A DNA stretch of 64,000 nt from Fomitopsis serialis. Its lineage: Eukaryota > Basidiomycota > Agaricomycetes > Polyporales > Fomitopsidaceae. The notes beneath the pieces are model-generated. The model searched no databases. It saw only the letters and a list, made by a program, of their open reading frames with translations, and was not told the DNA's origin. The translations under genes and the position numbers were made by a program. Positions within the stretch are counted from its first letter, which is position 1. Each line of letters starts with the position of its first letter. Below are positions 21,974-32,848 of this stretch, piece by piece. The stretch covers positions 1 through 64,000 of the forward strand of contig NW_025955125.1 in the NCBI RefSeq assembly GCF_022376445.1, in the 5' to 3' direction.

Positions 21974-23740
21974 TCAGTGTCCTTCTGCAGCATCACCATT
22001 CGACTCGGCACCCCAGTGTTCCCATTCCTCCAATGCAGCACCGAGGTCTTTCCTGGGAGGTGCATCCACATCGCCCACTTTGACTCCGTACACTCCCTCC
22101 ACCAGTGCCCTCCTCATGAACGGCAGAAACATCTTCACGTATACCGCTGCCGCGGCCTTGATCACCTCCGTTTCTTTTTGCTCTTCGTCCTCGACCGGCA
22201 TATATTTTGGCTCGGACGTCCATGGTCGATCCCGTGCAAGAGTCAGGAGTGTGTCCAGTCCACGTGCAAGTGATGTATCCAGAGCATGCAACAGGTCATC
22301 GAGCAGCTCTACCGGCGCCAGCAGCCGCAAGCCATTGAGCGCAGTCAGTATTGCGTTCGTGTACGTCGCCAAGGGTGGATACGAGACAAGAATAGGCGGC
22401 GGGACGTTTGGAGGTCCGGACGAGAGCGCCTGCAGTTGCGTGTCCGTCGGCAATGGAGGCGACGGAGCAGCGCTTGCTGCGACCAGAAACCTAGAAGGCC
22501 TCTTGGACGTCGCCTTGGACCTGTACGAGCTCAAGCTCGTACTCGGCTTCAACGCGTCGCACCATCCGTCCGCGGCCTCCTCCAGCTCGTTCTGGACGCC
22601 CATCCGTACAGCATCCACGAAGATGGGAGCGAGCAGCCCCTTGAAGTCCATGCCCACCCGCGCGAACGAGTTTGCGCAGTACGTGAGCTGCGTTAGCAGC
22701 GAAGTGAGCAGCGAAGGGTCCTGGATATGCGGGAGCGTCTCGCGCAGGAGCGCCAGGAGCCGTTGGAGATGCAAGCCCGTGAATGTCGTGAGGAGCATAT
22801 GCAGCTGCGTCGGCGCCGTCCCGGACGTCGACGGGGCGCGCTCGAGGAAGATCGTCGTGTACTGCGTGACGACATCGTAAACGCCCTCCCTCCACAGGTC
22901 GACATACCGCTTCAGATACCTTGCGTACGCCTCCTTCTCGCGCTCCCTGTCGCCCTCGACGCCCTTCTTCTCGATCTCGACCGTCTTGAGGAGGCCGTCG
23001 AGGTACACGCCGCGGCCGGTGAGGAACGCGAGCGCGAGCTCGGGCTCGTCGAGCACGTCCATCTTGCGGAGGAATCCGACCGCGCGAAAGAGCGCAGGGA
23101 GCTTCGCCTGCTCGCTGAGCATGCGCAGGAGCTGCCCGAGCATCGCCTGCACACGCGCGTCGCACTCCGCCTTGACGCTCTGTACGAGCGCGTTGTCCGG
23201 GAAGCGCGCTGCGAGCCCCGCCGCGTGCTGCGCGAGCAGGAGCGCCTCGTTGTAGGTGTGGTTCCGCACGCAGGAGTCGAGCAGCGTCGGGAGCGAGAGC
23301 ACGTCGTGCAGCTTGTCGTGGTGCTCGAGGACGAGCGCGGCTTTGCGCCTGTCCTTTTGGATGGAGCGTGTGTCTTCTGCGAAGGACCGCGCGGAAGACT
23401 CCAGAGAAGGGAGGGACGAGAGGAGGACATCAAGAGAGGATGAGAATGCAGAGAGGGAAGACGAGAGGGCAGACGTCGAGGAGTGGATGGAGAGGAAGGT
23501 CGGGTAGGATGTGTAGCACAGCGTTGTGAGCGCGTTGGTGAGTTGTGCAGATGAAGACGAAAGCTCAGCAGGCTGGGACGTGAGCTCTGAGAGCGGTAGA
23601 GTCGTGAGATGCGATAGATACGCAGATGTATCTGACGAAGACAACACTGCCGAGGGGAGAGTACCCGACGAAGCAAGCAGCTCTGGCAAAGTGGGTATCT
23701 CAGTGTCTTCGGGTGTGCTTGCTGCTAACGTGTCTGTCAT
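21974..23740 (-). CDS. COG8: conserved oligomeric Golgi complex subunit 8
   Basis: Single exon of 588 residues, unusual among its intron-rich neighbours. Start at the ATG giving MTDTLAAST. The Dor1/COG8 domain begins near residue 50: helical, Ser/Leu-rich N-terminus, then CYTSYPTFLSIH, DVLSLPTLLDSCVRNHTYNE, LLAQHAAGLAARFP, LRKMDVLDEPELALAFLTGR, IFLERAPSTSGT, and LTQLTYCANSFARVG. An extended acidic C-terminus ends AAEGH. COG8 belongs to lobe B of the COG tether at the cis-Golgi, needed for retrograde transport of glycosylation enzymes. It is very Leu/Ser/Ala-rich, which explains the long antisense ORFs here. No defects. Confidence 0.95.
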   Translation of the reverse strand: MTDTLAASTPEDTEIPTLPELLASSGTLPSAVLSSSDTSAYLSHLTTLPLSELTSQPAELSSSSAQLTNALTTLCYTSYPTFLSIHSSTSALSSSLSAFSSSLDVLLSSLPSLESSARSFAEDTRSIQKDRRKAALVLEHHDKLHDVLSLPTLLDSCVRNHTYNEALLLAQHAAGLAARFPDNALVQSVKAECDARVQAMLGQLLRMLSEQAKLPALFRAVGFLRKMDVLDEPELALAFLTGRGVYLDGLLKTVEIEKKGVEGDREREKEAYARYLKRYVDLWREGVYDVVTQYTTIFLERAPSTSGTAPTQLHMLLTTFTGLHLQRLLALLRETLPHIQDPSLLTSLLTQLTYCANSFARVGMDFKGLLAPIFVDAVRMGVQNELEEAADGWCDALKPSTSLSSYRSKATSKRPSRFLVAASAAPSPPLPTDTQLQALSSGPPNVPPPILVSYPPLATYTNAILTALNGLRLLAPVELLDDLLHALDTSLARGLDTLLTLARDRPWTSEPKYMPVEDEEQKETEVIKAAAAVYVKMFLPFMRRALVEGVYGVKVGDVDAPPRKDLGAALEEWEHWGAESNGDAAEGH

Positions 23741-24434
23741 GGTGCTAGCTGAGTGTGTGATCAATCATAACGAGTATGCAATATTTCGTCCATAGGACGT
23801 ACTGTACATATAGGGCCTGCCTCACACCCAGGCTGCCAGGCTCAATGGTGGACCGTCTGGACCGTAGCACGCGGTTCTGCTGAAGGATGGTTTATGGGCG
23901 CTCATCGACATCGGGCGCCTCGTACTCAGATAAGCGCGCAATTCATTAGAGCCCTCGATTACGATCTGCGGCCTCACACTGGCAGTGGAGTCGCGTACAC
24001 ACCTATGCATTGCCTCTGCAATGGCCTCTTTGTTCGGTGTGCCAGTCAATGCGCTCAGTAGCGACACAAAGGCAACTGGACTGCCAGTCTGCTTTTCTGA
24101 AGTAGGCCTCAGGCTCGAGCCAGCATAGTCACGTCGTACAACTTGAATCGCCAGGAACGACCCGCTCGTCTCATCTGGAATGCAGGCTTCTCGGCACATG
24201 CTACATCATACATACCAGAAGTTGTGACATCGGATGTGATCACGTCGGTCAGTGAAGGCCAACGCAAGCCGTGCCAGGGCTATTCATACGGACAGGATGC
24301 TATCTCAGGAGTCACGATAGCAAGCTCAAACTCTCTACTTATATCAACCGTTCAGTGAGAGCTATCATCTTCCCTTAGCCCCTCCCACCTCAACTATCGT
24401 CCGCCGTCGTTACCTTCCTCGATCGTGCACCATC
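23741..24434. other. divergent promoter region, COG8 and hydrolase
   Basis: 694 bp between two divergently read genes. An antisense ORF at 23822-24199 has no start context, splice continuation or motif and was not accepted. Confidence 0.55.
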
Positions 24435-25720
24435 ATGACAGACGCAGAAGGCCCGATCCATTAACCCATCCACCCTGATATCCTGAAGAAGCTCGATCCC
24501 GAGTTCGCCGCCTTCCACAGCGCGAACGCCCTCCACCAGGTCCCACTCCATCTCCTCCCCTGGGACCCAGCCGTGCGCAAAGGCAACCCCGTCAACGGCG
24601 CCTCAGAGCCTCTGCCAGTCGGGAGCATCCAGGACTTCGCTCTGAGCAAGTTCAGCGTGCGCGTATTCACGCCGGAGGGATCTGCGCCTGATGCGGGCTG
24701 GCCGGTTCTCATCTACTTCCATGGAGGCAAGACTCTAGCTGGCAAACCTCGAAGATGCTACATCTGCTGACATGGGATGGTGTTCAGGTGGCTGGACTCT
24801 GGGTAATATCAACACGGAAAATGCATTCAGCACCAACGTGTGCAAGCGTGAGCTACATCGAAAGTGTATCGTGCACTCTGATACTGATACCCGCCCAAAA
24901 TTACAGGTGCGGAGGCGGTCGTGGTCTCCGTCGACCATAGACTCGCACCTGAGGATCCGTATCCCGCTGCGGTGGAAGACGCTGTTGAAGCCCTAGAGTG
25001 GGTGTACCAGAATGGTAAGGCACAGCTGAGCGTGGATACCACGAAGATAGCCGTCGGCGGTTCGTCCAGGTAGGCCTCTTGTCAAGACAACCTCGAGCGA
25101 TTTGCTGAACCCAGACAGTGGTGGGAACCTAGCAGCTGTCGTCGCCCTCAAAGCGGTCCAAGCGGAGCCTCCGATCCCGGTCATGTTCCAGCTCCTTGTA
25201 GTCCCGGTCACCGATAACACGGCCACGACGTCAGGCGTGCCGTACAAGTCCTGGGCAGAGAACGCGAACACCGTGCAGCTGACTCCAGGCAGGATGTTGT
25301 GGTTCCGCGATAACTACCTTCCGAACGAGAAGGACCGCGCTGCATGGGAGAGCTCGCCCATCTTCGCGCCTGAAGAGTTGTTCAAGAAGCTGCCGAAAGC
25401 GTGGGTCGCCGTGATGGACCTAGACGTCCTGCGGGACGAGGGCATCGAGTACGCGAATAAGATGAAGGCGGCAGGGGTAGACGTCGAGGTCAAGCTGTAC
25501 GAGACAGCCCCGCATCCCATATTGGCGATGGATGGTGAGCCTCCTCGCGTAATGTCACCGTGAGCGTGTCTGACAAGCGCTGTTGCATTCACTTAGGGTA
25601 AGCACTAGGAACGTATATCATGCAGCATTACTGACCCTTCCACGTAGTGTGTTGGAGATCGGCAGGAGATTCGTGACAGATGCGGTGAACGCGACAGCAC
25701 AGGCGTTTGGCACCGCTTGA
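24435..25720 (+). pseudogene. alpha/beta hydrolase, HSL type, with in-frame stop at codon 10
   Basis: Exons 24435-24726, 24788-24847, 24907-25069, 25119-25534, a putative 1-nt exon at 25597, and 25648-25720 sum to 335 codons. Hormone-sensitive-lipase family motifs: oxyanion HGGGWTLGN, DHRLAPEDPYP, nucleophile GGSSSGGN (Ser), VMDLDVLRDEG (Asp) and APHPILAMDGV (His). It would hydrolyse esters or lactones. Codon 10 is TAA (24462-24464) in M-T-D-A-E-G-P-I-H-stop-P-I-H, with no possible intron around it; a single substitution (TAC or TAT to TAA) would explain it. Intron 1 has a GC donor (g|gcaaga) and is required to form HGGG. All downstream catalytic residues are intact, so this is either a very young null allele or a base error. 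Confidence 0.8.
24727..24787 (+). other. GC-AG intron in the hydrolase gene
   Basis: Donor G|GCAAGA, acceptor ttcag. No GT donor nearby keeps the HGGG oxyanion motif, so the GC donor is needed. Confidence 0.75.
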
Positions 25721-26425
25721 CCTCTCGTGCAAGGCCGGATGATCGTTTGTGGGCAACGACACCTCTACTTAGGGGTCAATCAGTGCGAATTGAGGATAGT
25801 CAGGTAGCAAGAAATAATGTGATGCATCGTCCTGCGTATGATTGCATGAACCGGATTGTCTCAGCCTGATAGGGTTAAGGGGTTGCATGTGCGCGATCTA
25901 CAAGAGTGGCACATTGTCAGTACCGTGGCTACATTTCACGGGGGTTCAGGCCCATTGCATCGTTCCTAATCGGTGTGCGTTACTGTGAGTCGTGGAGAAA
26001 GAACGGATGCTATCACCGTTCGGAGAAGCTACTCAGAGGCAAGGCTTGCCGCGAACCGAGGCTGTAAAACCGAGTGCGAGCTTAACCGAGGTATGTGGAA
26101 GATTGCATCCAGAAAAAGGTGCCCGTGCTCGATGGTCGGTGGTTCTGCACAAAGGGGTCGTTTTGAGAAGTGGAACAAATGATCACATTGGACGAGCATA
26201 GGTGATACACCTGCCTCTGATGAGATTACCGGTTTGATGGCCCGCTGAGGGCGAGCCCAGGGCGACGTAATCTGCACAGCATAGATAGACTTTCAGAACG
26301 ACGAACATAGGCCATAAAAGCAGAAACAGTCGATATACGATCGTATGTCTCGAGAACCTGTATCATAAGAGGGTGATTTAGTACTTCGCATCGGATACCG
26401 TAGTCTTGCTCTTGCGTCCGCCGAG
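25721..26425. other. convergent intergenic, hydrolase and RBM39-like
   Basis: 705 bp between two 3' ends. Short motif-free ORFs only; likely UTRs and terminators. Confidence 0.55.
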
Positions 26426-28788
26426 TTACATATGGGCCTGCATGATAGCATCTGAGATGAAAGCAGCGGTGATGGGCCTCCCACCGAACCAACGGCCATT
26501 GAGGCCCTGGATAGCCTTCTTAGCGGAGTCGATAGCGTCAAACTTGACATAGATCTCGCCCTATATGCCACTGGTCAGTATGCCTGCGCTGTTTATGATG
26601 TCGCGATATGCATACCTGAGAGTCTTTCTCGATCTTGATGAAGTCGACGTGGCCATACTTCGACTCGCATTCGCCCTTGACATCCTCGGCGAGATCCTTG
26701 TCCCAATCACGTTCGGTCTCCCTTCAGTGCATAACGGAAACAGTCAATCAATTGATCTGCGGAAGAATGCACGACCTTACTCTTCGGGGTCGAACATGTT
26801 CCTCAGCAGAACAGAGCGAGATTCCATAGCCTGTGGAATATTAGGCCTCATACTGCAAAGTGCGTCGAAATTAGACATTGCGGTCAAATGAGCTCAACGA
26901 ACTGACATTGGCTGTGGTAGGGCCGGGGTCTGGTCAGTTCTGGCTAATTTCTGCATCAGCGCCTGTCGCGAAGCTGCGTTCAGATTACCACCTAAAAGTG
27001 ACCATGATCAGTGGGCATATTCACATTGAAAGATAAAACCATGAGGAGCATTACCGCCTGCTTCATCCAAAGAGTCTTGCTGCGTATACTTCGTTGTACC
27101 CTTCTCATGTACTGTATTGACGCGCAACTGGATGGACTGAGGGTTAGAACCTGGCAAGTTTGTATTAACTGGAAACTTACAGTACGGCCGGCCAACTCGA
27201 AGCCTTCCATTTGCTCCAAAGCCATTCGGGCATCCTCCACACGTTTGTATCTTTGGTGGGTGTCAACCATCTGGCACTGGCTGTGAAGGACAGTGTACGT
27301 ACTGGACAAAAGCATAGCCCTTGCTACGGCCTGTCATGGGATCGCGGTGTAGGTCAACGAACTCCAATTCGCCAAAAGGCTCGAAAACCTGCTTGATATC
27401 GGACTCGGTAAGGTTGAAGTGGAGCGATCCAACGTATAGCCTATACATCGGCATTAGTAATGGAGGTAGTAGCATGCTTAAAACACTCACTGCATGCCAC
27501 CATGAGGTGCGCTAACGCCGGGGGGGAGATTCAAATTGCTAGCAAGGTTTGTCAGCTCTGGGCATGGACACAAAAACTATCATCTTACCTATCTCCTGCA
27601 TGAAGTCTGTTCCTCTCGGCTTCAGTATGCTGTATCTGGATAGGAAGACCCATTACGACAGTGCCACTGAGAGCGATGGCTTTGTCGACATGTTCGACTG
27701 CACGAAATTCGACGTATCCGATTCTGTGGAGGTGTCAGCACGTTTGTGCGGTGAAACGAACGCAACTGACCCTTTAGACCGCCTTGAAATCCTATCTGTG
27801 ACTATGCGGGAGTCCATCACAGTGCCTTCTCCCAGTTTATCCTCGAAGAAGTAACCCAAATCACGGGCCGTGAGTCGTGCGGCAAGCTGAGAGACGAATA
27901 CCGACCGAGCTTCAGAGTCGTCCTCTCTCGGTTCATCGGGATTCATCATGGGATCCTCGCTAGGCATCGTGTAGATTGGGGACGGTCGCCTGGGGCATGA
28001 TTCAGTGAATCAGGCTGGAAAAGAGTAACATAACCATAATGCCTACCTTACTGGAGTGATTGCCTTGGGCTCATCCACAGGCATAGACGGGCCTCTGCTC
28101 TTGCGACTCGATTCGCGCTCTCTCTCCCTGTCGCGGCGGTAGCGCGGTAGGTCGTCGAATTCGTCACGAGGGTCGCGTGCTCTTGGGCCCCTGTCGCCGT
28201 ACCTGCGCTCCCGTGAACTGTCCCTTCGACGGCGAGGACTGTCCGTCATGGGTGGTGGAGGCGGGGGAAGACCCGCAGACGCGGGCGGCGCGGGCAACGA
28301 CGACTCCTCAAGACCCTCGTCGGGTCTCTTCCTTTTGGAACGCTCGTCCCCATCCGTACCATCTTCGCCCTCATCTCGTTTTCTGCGTCTGTCTCTGTAC
28401 TCTCTTTCATCTCGCTCCTTGTCGCGGTGACTGTGTCGGCTTTCTGCCCTCTCCCTGTCAGAGCGGTGACGCTCCCCGTCACGGTCTCGACGTCTGTCTC
28501 TGTCGCGCTCCCTATCATGGTCCCTGTCCCTAGGCCTCTCGTCGCGTTCCTTGTATCTGTCCCGAGAACGGTCTCTGTCGCGTCTTTCGCGGCGGTCGTC
28601 GTGGTCATCGCGCCTGTCTCGCCTCTCTTTGTCCCGTGAACGAGAGCGATGAGAACGTCTTGTTCTATGCGTCTCGGTCGAGTGGTTCCGTGACCTGCAA
28701 AACTTCGTCTAGCAAGAATTAGCGATTACTGGTTGGATACTTACGACTTCGACCGTCTATCGGGGGATTTCTCCCTATCCACGTCCAT
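26426..28788 (-). CDS. RBM39/Rsd1-like splicing factor (RS domain, three RRMs)
   Basis: Twelve exons, about 600 residues. Starts [15 protein letters not shown], then a long Arg/Asp/Glu/Ser-rich RS-like domain with a poly-Pro run. RRM1 has [20 protein letters not shown] and [17 protein letters not shown]2 has [20 protein letters not shown] and [12 protein letters not shown]. After LMQKLART comes a linker [14 protein letters not shown] and a UHM-type RRM3 with [15 protein letters not shown] and the Arg-X-Phe loop in [11 protein letters not shown]. Human RBM39 and yeast-type Rsd1 bridge U2AF and U2 snRNP through such a UHM. Nuclear; pre-mRNA splicing. Each junction was checked for frame. No defect. 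Confidence 0.94.
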
Positions 28789-29077
28789 TTTTCCGTTCGC
28801 AGATGACATACTTCGCAGTAGTGATGGTTAAGGGAATCGGGGCTTTCAGACTTCAGTGTGCAGTCGAAAGCGTCAGACGCTCGGGCCCAGGGCCAAGCTG
28901 TGGCCAAGTCACGTCGCGTCACGCCCATGTTGTCACAGCATCCATCACCATCTTCGACGGCGCGGCACTCGGCGACATATACCGTCCGTTCAAGTACGAC
29001 GGGCAAACAGTACCACTTCTCATCCTATCGTACATTCGACGGTTTCTACGGGTATTCTATATGACATCTATATCTAC

Positions 29078-30469
29078 TTACAAAAGGTTAGCGAGCCTCG
29101 CGCGCACTCTCTTCTCTGCCTGCACAAGCTCAGTCTCCTCCGACTTCTTGTACAACTGGTTCAGCGGGTTCTCGTCGCCCTCCTTCTCCAGATCGGCCTC
29201 GATCTTGCTGAACTCGCCGCAGAACTTGCCGTTCAAGACCTAGGACGTAATGTCAGCCGATGCGCTATATTGCACGAGACTTCCGCAATACCTGGTTGTG
29301 CAGGATATGCTTGAAGTGTTCCCGCATTGACGTGCCATCGAGAGCAAGCGAGCCGCTTAGTTGGCCATATTGCGAGACAGTCGAGTGGTACTTCAACTGC
29401 GCGATGAAGCCATCCTCTGCCGCACGCTCGAAGATCTCTGCAGGCTCCTTCGACATCCACCTGTACAAGTGGGGTCAAATACATTTAAAAGGTGCCGAAA
29501 ATGCAGCTCACATTTCGTAACATAGGGCTTCGTCAGAGCATCCTGCATCCTTAAGGACGCTGAAGGCTTCCCTGTGGGTCGACATAAGCAAGCAGTTATT
29601 GCCTCAAGCAATGCTGAAGATACCTGAACAGCATGATGATGTTTGGCCACAGTGCCTGCTCGGCAAAGAGATCCATCGCAGTTTCCTCGTATACCGAGGA
29701 AGCGATTGCGCCTGCCCTAGTTGCACCGATGACACGAGACAACGCGAGCGCGACGGCGAGGCCATTGCTAGTGCCGTCTTGTTCGACCGAGACGAAACAA
29801 GGGAAGCCCTTGCCCTTGACGTACAAGGTACGCACGGAGGAACCAATCATCCTAATATCGCCATTAACAACTGAACTGAACAGCAGCATGCACGGCTAAC
29901 CTCGGAGCGACCATGACGACATCCTGTGTGGGCTTGAACTTGAGGAGCTTGAAGAAGACGTTGTAGCCACTGGCGACCACGATGGCCGCAGTGTCCTTCA
30001 AGTTAGGTGCGAAGACTTCGTTGAAGACTCGTGGCTGGACTTGGTCGGGGATGAGGATGAAGACAACTACAAGGTGCTGGTCATCGGCTGCTTTCTTTCC
30101 GCTGAAAACAAGGATCACGCACTGTCGGCTACCTTAGCGGCCTTCGCAAAGTCATGCTCGACCTTAAAGCCCTTCGACTTCGCGTCCTCTGCGTACGAAT
30201 CAGGCCTGTTCGCGACGAGAATCTGCTCGTTGGGGATGCCCGAGTCACGCAGGTTCTGGGCTTGTGCTGCGCCCTGGTTGCCGAAGCTGTTGGGCTGCGC
30301 GTGAGGAAGGAGATCGCTGGGATGATATCATACGTACCCGAGGAAGACGATTGTCTTCTCCTTCAGGACGTTCAGGTCAGCATCCTGATCGTAGTAACTA
30401 AAGATGCACTGCTGTCAGTTCAAGCAGAACAAATAACTTGGACGTCGCTCACATCTTCGCGGACGGCAT
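29078..30469 (-). CDS. ketol-acid-reductoisomerase-like protein with altered active site
   Basis: Eight exons, about 375 residues, beginning MPSAKIYYDQDADLNVLKEK with no mitochondrial presequence. The Rossmann motif FLGFGNQGAAQAQNL, then VFILIPDQVQPRVFNEVFAPN, match the NADPH domain of acetohydroxyacid isomeroreductase. VKGKGFPCFVSVEQDG and EETAMDLFAEQ match the start of the helical domain, keeping one metal-binding Asp/Glu pair. Two normally invariant features differ: the HGF of the active-site loop is ASGYNVFF, and VAPKGPGH is VAPRMIGSS. The real Ilv5 enzyme of fungi is a different, longer mitochondrial form. This is therefore a bacterial-type paralogue that may not catalyse the Ilv5 reaction. 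It is divergent from an SDR gene 369 bp away, with its own TATA. Confidence 0.8.
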
Positions 30470-30838
30470 ATTGGATCGTTCCGTTGAGTATCAAGGACCA
30501 CTTGTATCCGGCACTCTACGGCGCCCGCTCACTTATATATTTGGTTTTTCCTGGCCTCATCGGACATCAGGACCGTCAAGCGGGCACCCGGATGTTGTGC
30601 GCAAGCATTCTTTGCGCATATGACACAGTCAGCGTGTCCTCTTGGACATAGCTCAATGTCCCTGTGACAAGGAAGCGGAGCACACGGACCGTGCGCACGA
30701 CGTCAGTCAACAGACGAAGAATCCCAGCGTCCGGTCTACGCACGGTTCGAATGATGGCGATATCAGATACCGGGCGCACTGGACAGACTACATAGCAGGT
30801 GGACCCAAGGACGAGCCAGCCAGACCCCATTGTCATTC
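30470..30838. promoter_or_regulatory. divergent promoter, KARI-like and SDR genes
   Basis: 369 bp shared by two genes read apart. On the minus strand a TATA-like aaatatataagt (30532-30543) lies about 65 bp before the KARI-like ATG. I saw no clear TATA on the SDR side. Shared control of the two genes is plausible from the arrangement but not shown. Confidence 0.5.
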
Positions 30839-31900
30839 ATGGCGGGACTTCTCTCAGGCAAGGTAGTGTGCATCACTGGCTCATCTCGCGGTATCGGCCG
30901 AGCGTGCGCGGTCGAGTCCGCTAACCAGGGCGCACGGGGCCTTGTCTTGCACTACTTTGGCGACGCGGTGACAGAGGCGGAGATCCGGACGCTGGAGGAG
31001 GAGGTGGAGAAGCGCTTTGCGGGCTGCAAGGTTGTCACAACGCCCGGTGACATAGCCGACCCCGCCACTTCGTCCAAGGTATGGGCCCTCACGTGCAGAG
31101 AGTCCCCCAGTCGGCATCTCATACATTCAATGGCGATAGATCGTCGAAGTGGGTGTCGCAGCGTTCGGTCGCATAGGTACGCAGAGGCGCAATCAAGCCT
31201 CCGGGATCAGGTTCGCTGACAGTCGGCAGATGTACTCGTTAGCAATGTTGGGATATGTCCCTTCGCAGAATTCCTGACGATGCCCCACGCTACCTGGGAA
31301 CGCACACGAGCGGTAAACCTGGATGGCTCATTCTTCATAACCCAAGGTCGGTGCCGGTACGCTCTGTAGTATTGCTCGGCCTGATAGTCCAATCCACCAA
31401 TCAGCGATTGCGAACCAAATGAAGTCTCAAACACCTCAGGGTGGATCTATCATTGGCATCTCGTCTATATCCGCACTCGTGGGCGGTGAAATGCAGTGGT
31501 ATGCGGTGAATCTCGATGATGAAGCGTACCTTTGACGGCAGAATCTCAGCCATTACACGCCAACCAAAGCTGGCATCTTGTCGCTCATGCAGAGTTGTGC
31601 GGTGGCCCTAGGCAAGTACAACATCCGCGCCAACGCGATATTGCCTGGAACGATCGCGACGGACATCAACAAGGAAGACCTCTCGGACGACGTGAAACGC
31701 GAGGGTATGATTAAACGGACATGTCTAAACCGCCTCGGTCGTGAGTTCGACAATACATAGGAGCTATCAGGCGCTTACTTGCATACGCAGAACCGGACGA
31801 CATTGCGGGACCCGTTGTCTTCCTTGGTAGTGACCTGGCCAAGTATGTGACAGGGGCGTCGCTACTTGTAGACGGAGGGCTCTTTGTCAATCTGCAGTGA
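30839..31900 (+). CDS. short-chain dehydrogenase, L-rhamnose-1-dehydrogenase-like
   Basis: Six exons, about 260 residues. [20 protein letters not shown] holds the TGxxxGxG cofactor motif. Then [63 protein letters not shown] with catalytic Ser, HYTPTKAG with the catalytic Tyr-X3-Lys, [17 protein letters not shown] and the end [16 protein letters not shown]. Conserved blocks such as [18 protein letters not shown] and TDINKEDL are those of fungal L-rhamnose-1-dehydrogenases, first step of the non-phosphorylating rhamnose pathway. The lactonase, dehydratase and aldolase partners are not in the window. Substrate assignment is by family resemblance only. Last donor chosen as gtgagt so the frame reads RLGQPDDIAGP. 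Confidence 0.9.
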
Positions 31901-32093
31901 TGATGGAAATTTGTTGTTACGATCCAAATATACACTGTGCCTGTCACTCCTTTCCCGGCTCCTACGGCTCCCCGCACATTGAAAGCCTGAGAGCACCGTC
32001 AGAACCCCGGAGAAAGCCTCTACAATAACCTCACCTTGAAGGTTTCTTCGCTCGATCGCTTAGGGTCTAGTTCCTCGCTCATCCTTAGATAAC

Positions 32094-32848
32094 TCACGCG
32101 CGGACTTCTGCATCTAGTGCTTTGTCCCCAACCACAGCAGGCTTCGCATCGACAAGCACAGTCACCCACCGCGTCCATCCCGGACCCGGGTTCTTCCACG
32201 CGTGTATGGTGCCCCGCTGAATCACGATGTCGCCCGGAGTCTCGAATAGCGTCTCACTCCCGTCTTCCATCTCCAGGATGATTTTGCCCTGGACTGCACG
32301 ACTTCATGTCAGGACCCAATAGTTCAAACCGTTAATACTGAACGCGGACGCACCGAGGATATTGTAGTCGAGCGACGACGTCCTATGCTACAAGCCCAAC
32401 GTCAGAATGTCCGAGTTCAGCAATTACATCGGCGGAAATGTTACCATTGGCGCTCTCGCACCCGGAGCTAGATCGGTGTACCGCAACATAATTCCGTTAC
32501 GCACGCACAACCCCAAGTCTCCGTCGGCAGTCCTCGTTATCCCGTCCACGCTGATGCACCGTCAACAAAGCACGTGTCAGGCCTAATGGCACGGAATACG
32601 CACTCGCCGTTGTTATCGGCCGTGGGCACCTTGTCCGTGAGCCAGAGCTGGTTGCCGCTCACGCCAGGGAAGCTAGACTCCTGAGGTCAATCACTGCAGA
32701 TGAGTATCGTGGAAAGGGTCAAACACAAAGAGCACCTTACTTTGCGAGAAACAGTGTCTTCAGAACGGACGATCGCAATGCCCGCATCGTTATGACCTGT
32801 CACTACACGACGCACATCTGGCAGAGGAGACCCGTCAGAATTCGACAT
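32094..32848 (-). CDS. small single-domain cupin protein
   Basis: Five exons, about 170 residues: MSNSDGSPLPDVRRVV at the start, SSFPGVSGNQLWLTDKVP, then the cupin core PMHRTSSLDYNILVQGKI (His of cupin motif 1), ETPGDIVIQRGTIHAWKNPG (motif 2 with His). The acceptor choice (gcttgtag) is forced by frame and restores the MHRT block. Such fungal cupins include isomerases, decarboxylases and dioxygenases in secondary metabolism and aromatic degradation. Nothing here picks one. It faces the SDR gene tail to tail, 193 bp apart, and lies beside the KARI-like gene, so a joint metabolic role is possible. Confidence 0.85.

Noticed and set aside
22727..23443. 238-codon plus-strand ORF antisense to COG8
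   Set aside because: Arg/Glu-rich shadow of the Leu/Ser/Ala-rich COG8 coding strand; COG8 motifs explain the region.
23822..24199. 125-codon minus-strand ORF between COG8 and the hydrolase
   Set aside because: No ATG in good context and no motif; lies in a divergent promoter region.
28246..28608. 120-codon Thr-rich minus ORF
   Set aside because: Alternative frame of the RS domain of the RBM39-like gene; the Arg/Asp/Ser frame is the one that splices to the RRMs.
29078..30469. Calling the KARI-like gene ILV5
   Set aside because: No mitochondrial presequence, wrong subfamily, and loss of the His-Gly active-site loop.
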